Numbered from the stretch's first letter, positions 44,727 to 54,333 are shown. The stretch is 64,000 bases of DNA from Microcaldota archaeon (GCA_018812715.1 JAHJCT010000028.1:1-64000); one strand, 5' to 3'. Translations and numbers: made by a program. Notes: a model not told the origin generated them from the letters alone.

Positions 44727-45488
44727 ATGTATGGCAAAATCGAAAAATATATTCATGATGAACTTGAGACTAAAAAAGGGCTATTATTTGCCCTTATAGA
44801 CCCTCTTGATTATAAAACCTCTAAAGATGCAGTGAAAACTGCAAAAAATGCTGACGAAGCTGATGCCGACATAATACTAATTGGTGGCAGTACTGGCGTT
44901 CAAGGTACTGTTCTTGATGAGGTGGCAAGAGAGATAAAGGAAGCTGTTTCCAAACCAGTTGTTCTCTTTCCAGGTAATATTGGTACTCTTACAAGATATG
45001 CAGATGCAGTTTATTTCATGTCTATGCTCAATTCGAGAAATACCTATTGGATCAGTGAGGCCCAAATGCTCGCGGCTCCGATGGTCAAACACTATAATAT
45101 CGAACCATTGCCTGTTGCCTATGTAGTTATTGAACCGGGGGGCACTGTAGGTTGGGTTGGTGATGCTAAAGAAATCCCAAGGAACAAACCCAAAATCACA
45201 GCCGCATTTGCAATGGCTGCTGAATATATGGGCTTTCGTTTCTTTATTACTGATACTGGAAGCAACCCAGAACATGGCCATGTGCCTTTAGATATGGTGA
45301 AAGCAGTGAGTTCTGTTATTACCATCCCCTATATTGCTGCAGGAGGAATAAAAACAGCTGCAGAAGCAAAATCTGTTATCAAAGCAGGTGCAGATATTAT
45401 TCAAGTTGGCACTGCATTTGAGAAAGAGGGTTCTATTTCAAAAATAAAAGAAATGGTAAAAGCAGTTCGTGAAGGTGCAAAAAGATGA
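44727..45488 (+). CDS. geranylgeranylglyceryl-phosphate synthase
   Basis: 253 residues from ATG 44727, nine bases after AGGAG; the track's TTG at 44718 lies in the previous gene. LFALIDPLDYKT, GGSTGV, LFPGNIGTLTRYADAVYFMSMLNS and VIEPGGTVGWVGDA are diagnostic of GGGPS, the TIM-barrel enzyme forming the first ether bond between sn-glycerol-1-phosphate and geranylgeranyl-PP. It defines this cell's lipids as archaeal. Forms an operon with the reductase before it and pyrE after it (4-bp overlap). Confidence 0.95.
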   Translation: MYGKIEKYIHDELETKKGLLFALIDPLDYKTSKDAVKTAKNADEADADIILIGGSTGVQGTVLDEVAREIKEAVSKPVVLFPGNIGTLTRYADAVYFMSMLNSRNTYWISEAQMLAAPMVKHYNIEPLPVAYVVIEPGGTVGWVGDAKEIPRNKPKITAAFAMAAEYMGFRFFITDTGSNPEHGHVPLDMVKAVSSVITIPYIAAGGIKTAAEAKSVIKAGADIIQVGTAFEKEGSISKIKEMVKAVREGAKR

Positions 45489-46141
45489 ACACCTCATTTA
45501 TTGAATTTCTTGCAAGGAATGAGGCCATACGATTTGGTGAATTTACATTGAAAAGTGGTAGGGAATCGCCCTACTTTATAGATATGGGTGTACTTACCAC
45601 TGGAACTACTATTTCTGAACTTGGTAAATATTATGCAGCAAAAATCCGTGATCATTTTAACGAAGATTTTGATGTTATTTTTGGACCTGCATACAAAGCC
45701 GTCCCAATCGCCGTTAGCGCAGCCATGCAATTTGGAAACAAACGCTGGCTTTTTGATAGAAAAGAAAAAAAATTACACGGCGCAGATGCCAATAGTACAT
45801 TTGTTGGTAGTCAAAATTTGGACTTGGGTTCTCGAGTTGTAATAGTTGATGATGTCATAACAACCGGTGGCACTAAAATAGAAGCCATAGAGAAACTTTC
45901 AACTATTATAAAAGCCGACATTCTTGGGATTGTTATAGCCGTGGATCGTATGGAAATAGGTAAGAAGAATAGTGCAATTGAAGAATTTTCTGAACTTAGC
46001 GGCATTAATGTTTTTGCGATAGAAAATATTGACAACATCTTCAATTATCTTAAAGACAATAAAGTTGATGGAAAAAGTTATGTAAACAATAAGACTTTTG
46101 AAAGATATCAAAAATATATTAAGACATACGGCTCCTTCTAA
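45485..46141 (+). CDS. pyrE: orotate phosphoribosyltransferase
   Basis: 218 residues. VLTTGTTISELGKYYA, FGPAYKAVPIAVSAAM and the PRPP motif RVVIVDDVITTGGT identify PyrE. It makes orotidine monophosphate from orotate and PRPP. ATGA overlap with the GGGPS gene. The C-terminal ~50 residues (INVFAIENIDNIFNYL...) resemble PyrE's terminal dimerisation part. The 3' end overlaps the convergent pus10 gene by 23 bp. Confidence 0.95.
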   Translation: MNTSFIEFLARNEAIRFGEFTLKSGRESPYFIDMGVLTTGTTISELGKYYAAKIRDHFNEDFDVIFGPAYKAVPIAVSAAMQFGNKRWLFDRKEKKLHGADANSTFVGSQNLDLGSRVVIVDDVITTGGTKIEAIEKLSTIIKADILGIVIAVDRMEIGKKNSAIEEFSELSGINVFAIENIDNIFNYLKDNKVDGKSYVNNKTFERYQKYIKTYGSF

Positions 46142-47219
46142 CGAAATTTATATATTCATCGTCTGTCTCTACAACATCTAGTGATTTACATTCGGCACTT
46201 GTTGAAAGTATTCCTGCAATACTTGGATTTGTGCGTCCATTATCTCCTGATATAAATTCTTTTATGTAAGTACCTGCCTCCGCCTTTATCTCTAATACTG
46301 CTTTATTTTTTTGAACCTCAACCACTTTTACTTTTTTCACTTTCCTATGACGCACTAAATCAGCTCTGCGGTGGGCTACACGTGTTGGTGTACGCTGCAA
46401 TAAGGTTTTTCCGCTAAGTGCTTCTATAACTTTCTTATCTACTTCTTTCCCAAACAATGCTTCTGCCCTATATGTTTTATCAAAGTGCGACTCAGTAACA
46501 ATTTCAGTAAAGCCTCTCGTTACAATCTCAAGATCAATTACTGATACCTCTTTACTATCTATCTTTTTTTTCATTTCATTCAAATCAAGGTTTCTTATTT
46601 TTGGTTTTTTTATCTCTAACACAAATGCTCTTCCAGCACTGTTAGTTGCATCAACATCCTCTCTTCCGGATGCATGCATAACATAATCCTCTGCTGTTGT
46701 TGCTCTTTTTACTGGCTCTCCTATCTTTTCTTCTACAGATTCGTAATTCTTTCCTTTTCCATCACATCTTTTGCATCCTTTTCCATTGCATTCTGTACAA
46801 ATCCATCTACTTTGTGAAAGTCCTGTTTTATGTTTTTTATATCGTCCAAATATGAAAAGTTCATTTAACTCTAGTTCTACCTCTCCTTTCTTGTAATCAA
46901 ATCTCAGACGGCAATCTCCATCAGCGAGGTATCTTAATTTTGTTTCTTTCAGGGAATTTACAATATGCCTATTTAAGTAATTCTTTATACTTTCAGTTTC
47001 TTTTGCTATTTTTTTGTCCCAGACATCCTCTTCTTTGATTAACCAATCTTTAGGGATTATAGTGGATATAGAAAAGCTTTTTGCATCTTCCTTTGAAATT
47101 AGTTCAATTGCTTTTTTTATCATTTCATCGGTTTCCATAGCCTTGTCATTGCATATGTAACAGTTGCCCATCTCAAAAGAAGAACAATTGGCCGAATTGC
47201 ATATCCTGCAGAGGAACAT
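46119..47219 (-). CDS. pus10: tRNA pseudouridine synthase Pus10
   Basis: 366 residues. N-terminal zinc-like module (CRICNSANC ... CYIC) and a THUMP-like part precede the catalytic core. The ASGREDVDA motif holds the catalytic Asp, and AGTYIKEFISGDNGRTNPS is the strongly conserved C-terminal motif. It pseudouridylates U54/U55 of the T-loop. After GREDVDA the usual R-M-L-G is replaced by TNSAG, a modest local deviation. There is also a CNGKGCKRCDGKGK knuckle in the middle. ATG start, 5 bp after the upstream gene's stop. Confidence 0.92.
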   Translation of the reverse strand: MFLCRICNSANCSSFEMGNCYICNDKAMETDEMIKKAIELISKEDAKSFSISTIIPKDWLIKEEDVWDKKIAKETESIKNYLNRHIVNSLKETKLRYLADGDCRLRFDYKKGEVELELNELFIFGRYKKHKTGLSQSRWICTECNGKGCKRCDGKGKNYESVEEKIGEPVKRATTAEDYVMHASGREDVDATNSAGRAFVLEIKKPKIRNLDLNEMKKKIDSKEVSVIDLEIVTRGFTEIVTESHFDKTYRAEALFGKEVDKKVIEALSGKTLLQRTPTRVAHRRADLVRHRKVKKVKVVEVQKNKAVLEIKAEAGTYIKEFISGDNGRTNPSIAGILSTSAECKSLDVVETDDEYINFVRRSRMS

Positions 47220-47224
47220 TTAGA

Positions 47225-47566
47225 TCAAACTAGCTCCCGATGTGGTTCTGATGATAAGGCATTTTTTATTCTATAACCTTCAATAATGAGTGCAGCTCTT
47301 TTTACTTTATCAAACATTTCGTCATTTTCACTAATTTCAATCACTTTTTCGATATAAAGACCAAAATCTGCGAGTGTGTTGGTTCCATTACTAGTCATCA
47401 TTCTTAGTATTTCTACTACTAGTTCCTTTCCTTTTTTGTCACTTCCCCATACACTCAGTGCAAGTGCTACTTGGTTTATGAAGTGTGCTTTATCTCCTTC
47501 ACTCATACCCCGCCACATGCCTAGTATTTTTTCTTTGTTTTGGTCACTTATAATATCCTCCATCAT
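47225..47566 (-). CDS. hypothetical protein, 113 aa
   Basis: Not recognised. Start at ATG 47566 (in ATGA overlap with the upstream gene); the track's TTG at 47581 is inside it. Helical throughout (EKILGMWRGMSEGDKAHFI, GKELVVEILRMMTSN, FDKVKRAALIIEGYRIKN). No membrane or signal segment. Translationally coupled to the preceding 112-aa gene, and immediately upstream of pus10. Confidence 0.55.
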   Translation of the reverse strand: MMEDIISDQNKEKILGMWRGMSEGDKAHFINQVALALSVWGSDKKGKELVVEILRMMTSNGTNTLADFGLYIEKVIEISENDEMFDKVKRAALIIEGYRIKNALSSEPHRELV

Positions 47567-47901
47567 TGTCCTTCCACCCAACCTCTAAAATCTACTCTTC
47601 CGTTTTCCAATTGTTCTGCCAAAGCTAATGTTTGACTAAGTGCCATTTGTGTCATGGGTGCCCTTATTGGTTCCTGCGTTTCTCGAGCTTTTCTGAAGAC
47701 AAGTTCGCCTAAGACATCCCTCTCTTCTGTAGGCCTTGGTGTTGCCTCACGGATCTCTCTCTGTTGTCTGGCTTCCAACCCTGTTTCTTCATATCGTCTC
47801 AACGTTTCCATCGAGAATGCGGGGCCAGCTCTAAAAACCTCATCTAAAATCTCATTAAAGCGTTCCCTTATACTCCTTTTTGCCGTGGTTTGAGTAGACA
47901 T
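47563..47901 (-). CDS. hypothetical protein, 112 aa
   Basis: Not recognised. Highly charged, helical (IRERFNEILDEVFRAG, LRRYEETGLEARQQREIREA) with a Pro/Arg/Thr linker (TPRPTEERD). No signal or membrane span. First gene of a three-gene run with the 113-aa gene and pus10; a TATA-like TTTTTAATTA lies upstream around 47922-47931. ATG start. Confidence 0.55.
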   Translation of the reverse strand: MSTQTTAKRSIRERFNEILDEVFRAGPAFSMETLRRYEETGLEARQQREIREATPRPTEERDVLGELVFRKARETQEPIRAPMTQMALSQTLALAEQLENGRVDFRGWVEGQ

Positions 47902-47938
47902 GCTTAAATTATCGTAATTATCTTTTTAATTACTAGTA

Positions 47939-50320
47939 CTAGTCAAAAAATGAGTCCAGGCTTTTTTGTTTTCCACCTACTTTCATACTATGTTCATCAT
48001 ATCCAAGCTCTTTGAGTATCTTCATAACAGAAGGTAATATCTGATTGTTAATGTAATAATCAGTATCATAGTCTTTAGCCAATTCAAGTGGTTCTGCTTT
48101 TTCGGAAATCGTCTTACCTTTCTTTCCAATCACAAAAGAAATTATGCTCCCCTTCTCCACCGGCATTCCTGCCTTTAGCATTTTGTTGGCTGCACTGAGT
48201 TCAGGACTAGCAAGTTCATATCTTCTTGGATCTTTGTTTAATTGTGTATTTATTGCAAGTTTCTTTAATGGTACTTTGCCTTCCTGAAGTTTAGTGATAG
48301 TATCTCTCACTATCTTTACTGCCTTTTCTTTACTACCTTCCTTCAAAATAGCCTCAAGGACTTTCAATTGTGTTTCTTTGGCTATTTCAGACCAATCTCT
48401 TCTTACAAGTTCAAATCCCCTTATCTTTATCCTATCATCTTCACCAATCATTGCATATTTTTTCTTTGCACCTTTTCCTTCCTTGCCTTTTTTACTTACA
48501 AAAACACCGCGTTTGTAAAAACCTTCTAATTCTAACTCCATCTTCTCAGGTAGAGTTGCATTCACATCATCCATAAATTCTAGCACTTCTTTCTTGTTTT
48601 TGTAAATTAGAAATACGGAATCGGTATCAGCGTATAAAACTTGAAACCCTGCTTTTTCAGCCTTTTCTATAGTCTCAGTAATGTGCTTTCTTCCCCATGC
48701 CGTTACACTCTCTGCACATGGTCGCGAATACCATCTTGAGCGGGCGTAGCCCAGGTAACCATAGAACGAATTTGATAGAATTTTAAGTGCATGTGACCGT
48801 GCATTCATCTTTACATACGCAGGACTTGATTTGTCTATTTTTTTCAACTGTTTTTTGATTTTTATTCTCATATCTATTAGGTAATCAAGTACTCTGGGAA
48901 CCAATCCGATCTCTTTTTTCGAAAACCGTGCACCGGTTGGCGAGACGAATGTTTGCTTGCTTTCTTCATCTTTTAGCAAGGTTTCTGGATCGATGTTATA
49001 AGATACTATTATGGATGGATACAGTCCTCTAAAATCCAATACAGCTAAGTTTTCGTATATGCCGGGCTCTGGTAATTTTACAAATGCTCCCTGGATCGGG
49101 GCATTAATCCTTTCATATATTGCTTCACCTACCGGTCTTAATGGTATTATCTCTCCACGCTCAGCAGCATGATACATTAATAAATTCTCTACTAATTGTC
49201 CACTTGTCGAGAGGGTTGTTTGAAACAATGGCATTTTTGCAGTACTGGCCATTTCCATTTCTAATGGCAGGAAATTCTCACCAAGTTCTGATGTAAGTTC
49301 TGCATCAACCATCGAATACTCGCAAAGCTTATCTATATCTCCTTCATCCCACAGTTGCCATATCTGGTCTTTTTTTACATCTATTTTCTTTTTTCCCAAT
49401 ACCTCTTCTGCTACACTATCTAAAGTAAACTTCTGTGCCTTTATCAATCCTATAAATCCAAACAATCTCATCATTGGATATAAATCAAAATGCACTCTCC
49501 CATCTATATCATAACCATTTATCAGCCCCTTTTTCAAGGTCCGCATCGTTCCTCTGAATCGTCCCAGTCTAAAAGTTGCCTTTAACTTTTTTGCCCTGGT
49601 TACAAGATACGGCAGATCAAAATTTGCTGAATTATAACCGAATAAAACATCTGGATTTTCTTCCTTTATTATCTGATTAAATTTTTCTATGATTTCTTTT
49701 TCCCCTTCCAATGTTTCAACGAACTTCTTTTTCGATTTTTTGAAGGTGAGGACCCCTCGTTTCTTTCCACAATAACTAATCATAGTTATTGGATCCTTTT
49801 CTTCTCTTGGGATTCCCATGGGGTTGTATGTTTCTATATCAAATGCCATTGTTTCAAGTTTTGGGGGGTCTTCTGGTTCTTCTACTGATTTTATTTTTTT
49901 TATCAATTTCCCTTCTCGTTCATATGTTATTACATAAAAAGGCGAAAGCTGCATATCAAACATAAATCTTCTGGCAAATGGTATACTGAATTCATAACAC
50001 GGATAAGGTACCTGATGTTTTATTGCCGGTACATCAGACGGTTCTTTGCAATAAACTTTGAGCATTTTCTTTTTCTTCATCTCAACTTTTCTTTCTACTT
50101 CTTCAACACGAATTGGTGAAACGACGTGCCCTCTTTTTGTTGTTGCTTTTATTGCTAGCAATTCTTCTTTTCTATCCTTTGGGGCATCAACAAGGAAATA
50201 TGGGTCATATTGGTAATAAAGCCTTACAACATCCTTTCCTTTGAGAAGAAGAGAGATATACGTGAGATTATTCTTCACAATATAGCTGGCATCAATAAAA
50301 TAAGCTCGTCTTTTTTTCAT
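47939..50320 (-). CDS. polB: family B DNA polymerase
   Basis: 793 residues. The 3'-5' exonuclease has MAFDIETYNP (Exo I), LFGYNSANFDLPYL (Exo II) and YSMVDAEL (Exo III). The polymerase has LDFRGLYPSIIVSYNI (motif A), KILSNSFYGYLGYARSR (motif B) and YADTDSVF (motif C); the KKKYA..GED segment follows. The C-terminus GKQKSLDSFFD is a PCNA-binding (PIP) box. It is the main or an important replicative polymerase; no intein is present. ATG start; TTTAAATTATG directly precedes it. Confidence 0.97.
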   Translation of the reverse strand: MKKRRAYFIDASYIVKNNLTYISLLLKGKDVVRLYYQYDPYFLVDAPKDRKEELLAIKATTKRGHVVSPIRVEEVERKVEMKKKKMLKVYCKEPSDVPAIKHQVPYPCYEFSIPFARRFMFDMQLSPFYVITYEREGKLIKKIKSVEEPEDPPKLETMAFDIETYNPMGIPREEKDPITMISYCGKKRGVLTFKKSKKKFVETLEGEKEIIEKFNQIIKEENPDVLFGYNSANFDLPYLVTRAKKLKATFRLGRFRGTMRTLKKGLINGYDIDGRVHFDLYPMMRLFGFIGLIKAQKFTLDSVAEEVLGKKKIDVKKDQIWQLWDEGDIDKLCEYSMVDAELTSELGENFLPLEMEMASTAKMPLFQTTLSTSGQLVENLLMYHAAERGEIIPLRPVGEAIYERINAPIQGAFVKLPEPGIYENLAVLDFRGLYPSIIVSYNIDPETLLKDEESKQTFVSPTGARFSKKEIGLVPRVLDYLIDMRIKIKKQLKKIDKSSPAYVKMNARSHALKILSNSFYGYLGYARSRWYSRPCAESVTAWGRKHITETIEKAEKAGFQVLYADTDSVFLIYKNKKEVLEFMDDVNATLPEKMELELEGFYKRGVFVSKKGKEGKGAKKKYAMIGEDDRIKIRGFELVRRDWSEIAKETQLKVLEAILKEGSKEKAVKIVRDTITKLQEGKVPLKKLAINTQLNKDPRRYELASPELSAANKMLKAGMPVEKGSIISFVIGKKGKTISEKAEPLELAKDYDTDYYINNQILPSVMKILKELGYDEHSMKVGGKQKSLDSFFD

Positions 50321-50356
50321 AATTTAAATGAGAAAACAAAGATAATAAAACTGCCT

Positions 50357-50821
50357 CTAAATCACTGCCATTAATCTTTGCATTTCCATGCTCCAACTTC
50401 CTAGGTTTAATTCACTAATATTTCCTTTTGCTTCTTCTGATGTTATCTTTCCTGATTCAAGTAGTTCGCGTGCCTGCCTTCGTACCTGATTATCATATGC
50501 GTGTACTTTTGCATCTAAAAACATAATTCCTATCGGGTCTTTATCCCTTGCCTGAAAACTCAAAAAACATATTCTGTCATAAAACCTCTTCACAAAACCT
50601 CTTGTCAATATACTCTGAACATCTTCTGCACAACCTGCCTTCAAAATTCGATAAATCTCATCAGTTGTGCCCCACCTGATAATTCTTTTGGCGTATTTCG
50701 CTTTCATCTCTTCAGGAAGCTCTCTTCTAAGTCCTTCAGTAGCTACTTCTCTAAACGGCCTTCCATATACTAGGCCTTTGAAAAATGGTCCAATTTTATC
50801 TCTGACTCTATAGCCATGCAT
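50357..50821 (-). CDS. hypothetical protein, 154 aa
   Basis: Not recognised. ATG start. Basic N-terminus (YRVRDKIGPFFKGLVYGRP), then a helical region with single cysteines (LKAGCAEDVQS, DRICFLSF) and an acidic end. No membrane span or signal. It is 36 bp upstream of polB on the same strand, so may be co-transcribed. Confidence 0.5.
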   Translation of the reverse strand: MHGYRVRDKIGPFFKGLVYGRPFREVATEGLRRELPEEMKAKYAKRIIRWGTTDEIYRILKAGCAEDVQSILTRGFVKRFYDRICFLSFQARDKDPIGIMFLDAKVHAYDNQVRRQARELLESGKITSEEAKGNISELNLGSWSMEMQRLMAVI

Positions 50822-50855
50822 CTACTCCCACCCATATTTTAATAAAAGAAAAAAA

Positions 50856-51587
50856 TTATTTTTTAAGATTGAGTTCTTTTCCAACAAGTTCCTTTAGTAC
50901 TTCGTCGTGGATAAATCTTCTTCCACCTATTTTTACATGTGGGATCCTTCCACGGTCCAAGCGCCTCTCAAAAGCATTTCTCTTTATTCTGATCCCTTCT
51001 TTATGAAGCTCTTTGATTGCTTGACTTACTGAGTAATAATTGGAACTTATATGAGTCATTGCATCTACAGCATCCCTTGGTACTAATCTTCTTGTACCAA
51101 ATTTAACTGATGGTATAGAGCCCTTTTCTATTCTTCCGATAAATGCCCTGAAGTTAATTCTTGGATTAGCTTTTTTGTACTCTTCATAAGCTTCTTTTAC
51201 TGTGAAAAAGTCGCCTTTTGTTTTTGTTATATCCTCAAGAACACTTCTAGGAATGTATCTTTTTCTTCCGACCTTTACAAAGGGGATAGTGCCACGTTCA
51301 ATTCTCCCCCCAAAAGCCCTGAACGATATGTAAACACCATTACCTTTCAGATATTCATATGCTGACCGTACTGAATAAAGATCATGTTTGCCTTCTAGCT
51401 CGTCTTCACTCGCTTTTTGGCGATAGAGATTCTGGGCTACTTTGAAGACATTGGCTACAGAACTAGATAATCCCTTTTCTGTCTTATCTCTCCTTCTTTT
51501 TATATCCTCGATATCGATGGATCTAAACCTATCGACAAGGTCGTCATCAATTTCCGTTTCAATTATAATCTTTTTTCCTCTAGGCAT
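50856..51587 (-). CDS. DNA-binding protein with three tandem MerR/excisionase-like HTH units
   Basis: 243 residues. After a 65-residue N-terminal part (basic, with EIDDDLVDRFRSIDIEDI) come three homologous units of about 53 residues: YSVRSAYEYLKGNG...RAFGGRIERGTIPFVKVGRKRYIP, FTVKEAYEEYKKAN...RAFIGRIEKGSIPSVKFGTRRLVP and YSVSQAIKELHKEG...NAFERRLDRGRIPHVKIGGRRFIH. Each has the 'RG.IP.VK.G.R..I' wing of excisionase/HTH_17 domains. Three in a row would read a long, roughly repetitive DNA site. Role unknown: chromosome organiser or regulator. GGTGGTG lies just before the ATG. Confidence 0.72.
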   Translation of the reverse strand: MPRGKKIIIETEIDDDLVDRFRSIDIEDIKRRRDKTEKGLSSSVANVFKVAQNLYRQKASEDELEGKHDLYSVRSAYEYLKGNGVYISFRAFGGRIERGTIPFVKVGRKRYIPRSVLEDITKTKGDFFTVKEAYEEYKKANPRINFRAFIGRIEKGSIPSVKFGTRRLVPRDAVDAMTHISSNYYSVSQAIKELHKEGIRIKRNAFERRLDRGRIPHVKIGGRRFIHDEVLKELVGKELNLKK

Positions 51588-51624
51588 GGCACCACCATTT
51601 TATTATAATTTATGTGAATATGAG

Positions 51625-51664
51625 TGTTTACATTTATAGATATAAAACACACAGTTTATAAACA
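51625..51664. promoter_or_regulatory. inverted repeat upstream of the triple-HTH gene
   Basis: TGTTTA (51625-51630) and TAAACA (51659-51664) form an inverted pair around a very AT-rich centre with TATA-like sequences. It lies about 40-75 bp above the start of the HTH gene. It could be an autoregulatory site for that protein. Short arms in AT-rich DNA make chance likely. Confidence 0.25.
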
Positions 51665-51674
51665 TTTGTTTGTG

Positions 51675-52943
51675 TCACACACCCCCAGTTGCCTGAGATT
51701 TTATGCGATTTCCCAAATAAATGACCAAAATCACTACAATTATACCACCAAATATGTAAAAAAGTGGTATTTTCTGTGCATCTTCATCAGAATCATGTGT
51801 GTCTGTCTGGTTTTGCGTGTTATTCGTTTGGTTCACTATTGATAAAGTTGAAAATTGGCCGTCTATGGTGGCTCTATTCCCTGCTTTATCTTTTAAATCT
51901 ATGCTGAAGCTAACGATGCTGTTTTCTGGCAATCCTGAGATCTCTGCTGTGAATGTGCTATAACCTACTGGGAAAACCACTGCATTGCTCCAAGGTGTGG
52001 ATGGATCAGCAGGCTCCATTCTATAGCTTACCACTATACTCGAAAGATCGACGCCACTTGCATATTGTCCCTGATCAGAGACTGGTATGGTTAGTTTTGC
52101 TCTATCTGTTGTTATTTGTGAATCTATTTGGCCAAAAAGAGGGGCATGAACATCAAAAACTATCAAAGCATTAGGTTTTACTTCTGGAATGATGCTGCCA
52201 GATTCAATCAGACCTGCATATCTTGCTTCATATCGTATTTCTTGACCAAAAGTTCTATTATTTTCAAAATGACCGTCAATTTGCATTGTTTCATTGTAAA
52301 TCGTGAGCGTAGCGTTTAGCGGTTCTCCATAATCATTAACTACCTCTATCTCAACTTTATAGTAAGGAAATGTTACCTGAAATTCAATATCATCTTCAAC
52401 AGTGAGGTTTCCTGCCTCATTTGCTTCAAGATAACTTGCAAAATACTCATATGTTCCGGTTTTGAGATAATATTTAGCAACCCCATTTTCATTTGTCTTT
52501 TTTTGCCCAGTGCCAATAGTCACAGTTGCATTACTTAAAGGCCCATTGAAATGGTCTCTAACATAAAAATTTACTGGATAGACATTATCGAAAATTACGC
52601 TTACAACTGAACCGTGTTGCTCAGCAATTATTGTTTCTTCTTTTGTATTTCCAGCCACTGAAGCAGTTATCACTATGTCACAATCAATCTTTCTTGTTGT
52701 TGTTCCTTGATTGAGGATATCAAAACTGGTTTTTCCATTTGCATCCGTATAATGAATTGGGGTTGTGAAATATTGTTCGCCAAAGCTCGTACCTCTATCA
52801 TAAGTCACTGTCACTTCCGCATCAGAAAGCGTTCTTAATTTTGCATCCAATACCTGGACTTCAAATATTTCGTGATATCCAGCACAACCTGCGAATGCTG
52901 TACTTACCAACATTAAGAGAAGGAGCATATAGCGATAATTCAT
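51675..52943 (-). CDS. surface-anchored protein with Ig-/carboxypeptidase-regulatory-like domains
   Basis: 422 residues from ATG 52943; the ORF track's extension to 53006 overlaps folC and precedes the signal peptide, so it is rejected. Signal MNYRYMLLLLMLVSTAFAGC with a lipobox-like end. The exported part has repeating beta domains: DAEVTVTYDRG...DANGKTSFD, NATVTIGTGQKKTNENGVAKYYL, NATLTIYNETM. A Thr/Asn/Gln-rich stalk with N-x-T sites (NNTQNQTDTHDSDED) leads to a C-terminal membrane span (IPLFYIFGGIIVVILVIYLG). An S-layer-associated adhesin or scaffold is plausible; no enzyme motif. Confidence 0.72.
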   Translation of the reverse strand: MNYRYMLLLLMLVSTAFAGCAGYHEIFEVQVLDAKLRTLSDAEVTVTYDRGTSFGEQYFTTPIHYTDANGKTSFDILNQGTTTRKIDCDIVITASVAGNTKEETIIAEQHGSVVSVIFDNVYPVNFYVRDHFNGPLSNATVTIGTGQKKTNENGVAKYYLKTGTYEYFASYLEANEAGNLTVEDDIEFQVTFPYYKVEIEVVNDYGEPLNATLTIYNETMQIDGHFENNRTFGQEIRYEARYAGLIESGSIIPEVKPNALIVFDVHAPLFGQIDSQITTDRAKLTIPVSDQGQYASGVDLSSIVVSYRMEPADPSTPWSNAVVFPVGYSTFTAEISGLPENSIVSFSIDLKDKAGNRATIDGQFSTLSIVNQTNNTQNQTDTHDSDEDAQKIPLFYIFGGIIVVILVIYLGNRIKSQATGGV

Positions 52944-52966
52944 GTGCCTATAACCACTGTTAAGTT

Positions 52967-54268
52967 TTAAAATTTTCCCGATTCGTTGAATTCCTTGCCC
53001 CAGCACACTGTTTCTTTATGCCAAAGTTCTCTGGCCTCTGCCACTGTAAAAATTGAACCAGTAATTAATACCAAATCATTTTCTTCTGCCAAAGTTATTG
53101 CATGTTTTACTGCCTGTTTAACGTCCTTTACAATCACATAGTTTTTTGCATACCTTTCAACTTCTTCGGCTATTATCTTCGGGTCAACAGCCCTTTCCAT
53201 AACTTTATGTGCACTAATCACAATCAAATCTGCTACCTGTGCTATTTCATTAACCATTACTTGAATATTTTTATCTGATGAGATGCTTAGAACTACAATT
53301 AGTTTATTATATTTCAAATCCTCACTTATTGTTTCTTTTAGACGTTCCATTGCTTTAGCATCTTTAGCACAATCCAGAATCACCATCGGTTTGTTTTGTA
53401 TAATCTCAATTCGACCTGGCCATTTTGCTTTCAACAAGCCCTTTGTTATAGCCGAGTCATCCACTTCCAATTTGTATGCGGCTCCAATAGCACATGCTGC
53501 ATTTTCAAGCTGGTGCCTCCCCAAAAAAGGTATCTTTATTTCATATTTTTTATCTGAAATTCTAACTTCAACTTCCTGGCCACTATAATCAGCATTCTTT
53601 CTCATGATTACAATTTCTTTTCCTACTCTGACTATTTTTGAATTTTTTTCTTTGCAGATTTTTTCAAAAACTTCCAATGCCTTGCCAGCTGCTGCTGTTA
53701 TCAACGTTCTGTTTTCCCTAATTATTCCTGCTTTTTCTTTTGCTATTGCAGCTATGCTATTTCCAAGAATTTTCATATGCTCAAGCGAAATATTTGTTAT
53801 AACCGATACTACTGGCTCTGTAATATTTGTAGCATCAAGCCGTCCACCGAGTCCAACCTCCAAGACTGCAAAATCCACTTTCTGTTCTTTAAAATAAAGA
53901 AAAGCCGCAGCAGTTATCACTTCAAAAAAAGTAGGCTGCTCTGACCATTTTGTATTTTCTATTGTTTCCTTTATCTTTTTTACAATTCTCGCCAATTCTT
54001 TTTCTGGTATTTTTTTGCCATTTACTACTATTCTTTCTGTGAGGCTTGAAAGATGTGGACTCGTAAATGTCCCTACTTTGAATCCTGCTTCTTTGAGAAT
54101 AGAAGAAAGCATAATCGCTGTTGATCCCTTTCCACTTGTTCCACCCACTACAATACTCTTGAATTCGTTCTGTGGGTTTCCAAGTACATCTACTAGTTGT
54201 TGCACTCTCTCCAAACCAAGTTTTGCTCCTCTACTCTTTAATGAGTAGAGATAATTTGTTAGATCCAT
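52967..54268 (-). CDS. folC: folylpolyglutamate / dihydrofolate synthase-type ligase
   Basis: 433 residues, normal FolC length. VGGTSGKGSTAIMLSSIL is the P-loop, SPHLSSLTERI the conserved folate-site segment, VLEVGLGGRLDATNI the family signature and ISLEHMKILGNS the Mur-ligase metal region; a carbamylated-Lys region follows (AKEKAGI). It would add glutamates to a folate or a folate-like pterin. Archaeal use varies, so substrate (tetrahydrofolate, methanopterin or cofactor) is open. ATG start; divergent from the ECF-S-like gene. Confidence 0.92.
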   Translation of the reverse strand: MDLTNYLYSLKSRGAKLGLERVQQLVDVLGNPQNEFKSIVVGGTSGKGSTAIMLSSILKEAGFKVGTFTSPHLSSLTERIVVNGKKIPEKELARIVKKIKETIENTKWSEQPTFFEVITAAAFLYFKEQKVDFAVLEVGLGGRLDATNITEPVVSVITNISLEHMKILGNSIAAIAKEKAGIIRENRTLITAAAGKALEVFEKICKEKNSKIVRVGKEIVIMRKNADYSGQEVEVRISDKKYEIKIPFLGRHQLENAACAIGAAYKLEVDDSAITKGLLKAKWPGRIEIIQNKPMVILDCAKDAKAMERLKETISEDLKYNKLIVVLSISSDKNIQVMVNEIAQVADLIVISAHKVMERAVDPKIIAEEVERYAKNYVIVKDVKQAVKHAITLAEENDLVLITGSIFTVAEARELWHKETVCWGKEFNESGKF

Positions 54269-54333
54269 CCTCGATCACTACTATCATTTAAATTTACTAT
54301 GCTTTAATTAAAGCTTATCAATTAGGTGGAGAA

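Noticed and set aside
47932-47943. ACTAGTACTAGT palindrome at the end of polB
   Set aside because: A simple doubled hexamer at a stop codon without nearby promoter; likely chance.
51675-53006. Longer start of the surface protein in the ORF track (53006)
   Set aside because: Those residues precede the signal peptide and overlap folC; ATG 52943 places the signal sequence at the N-terminus.
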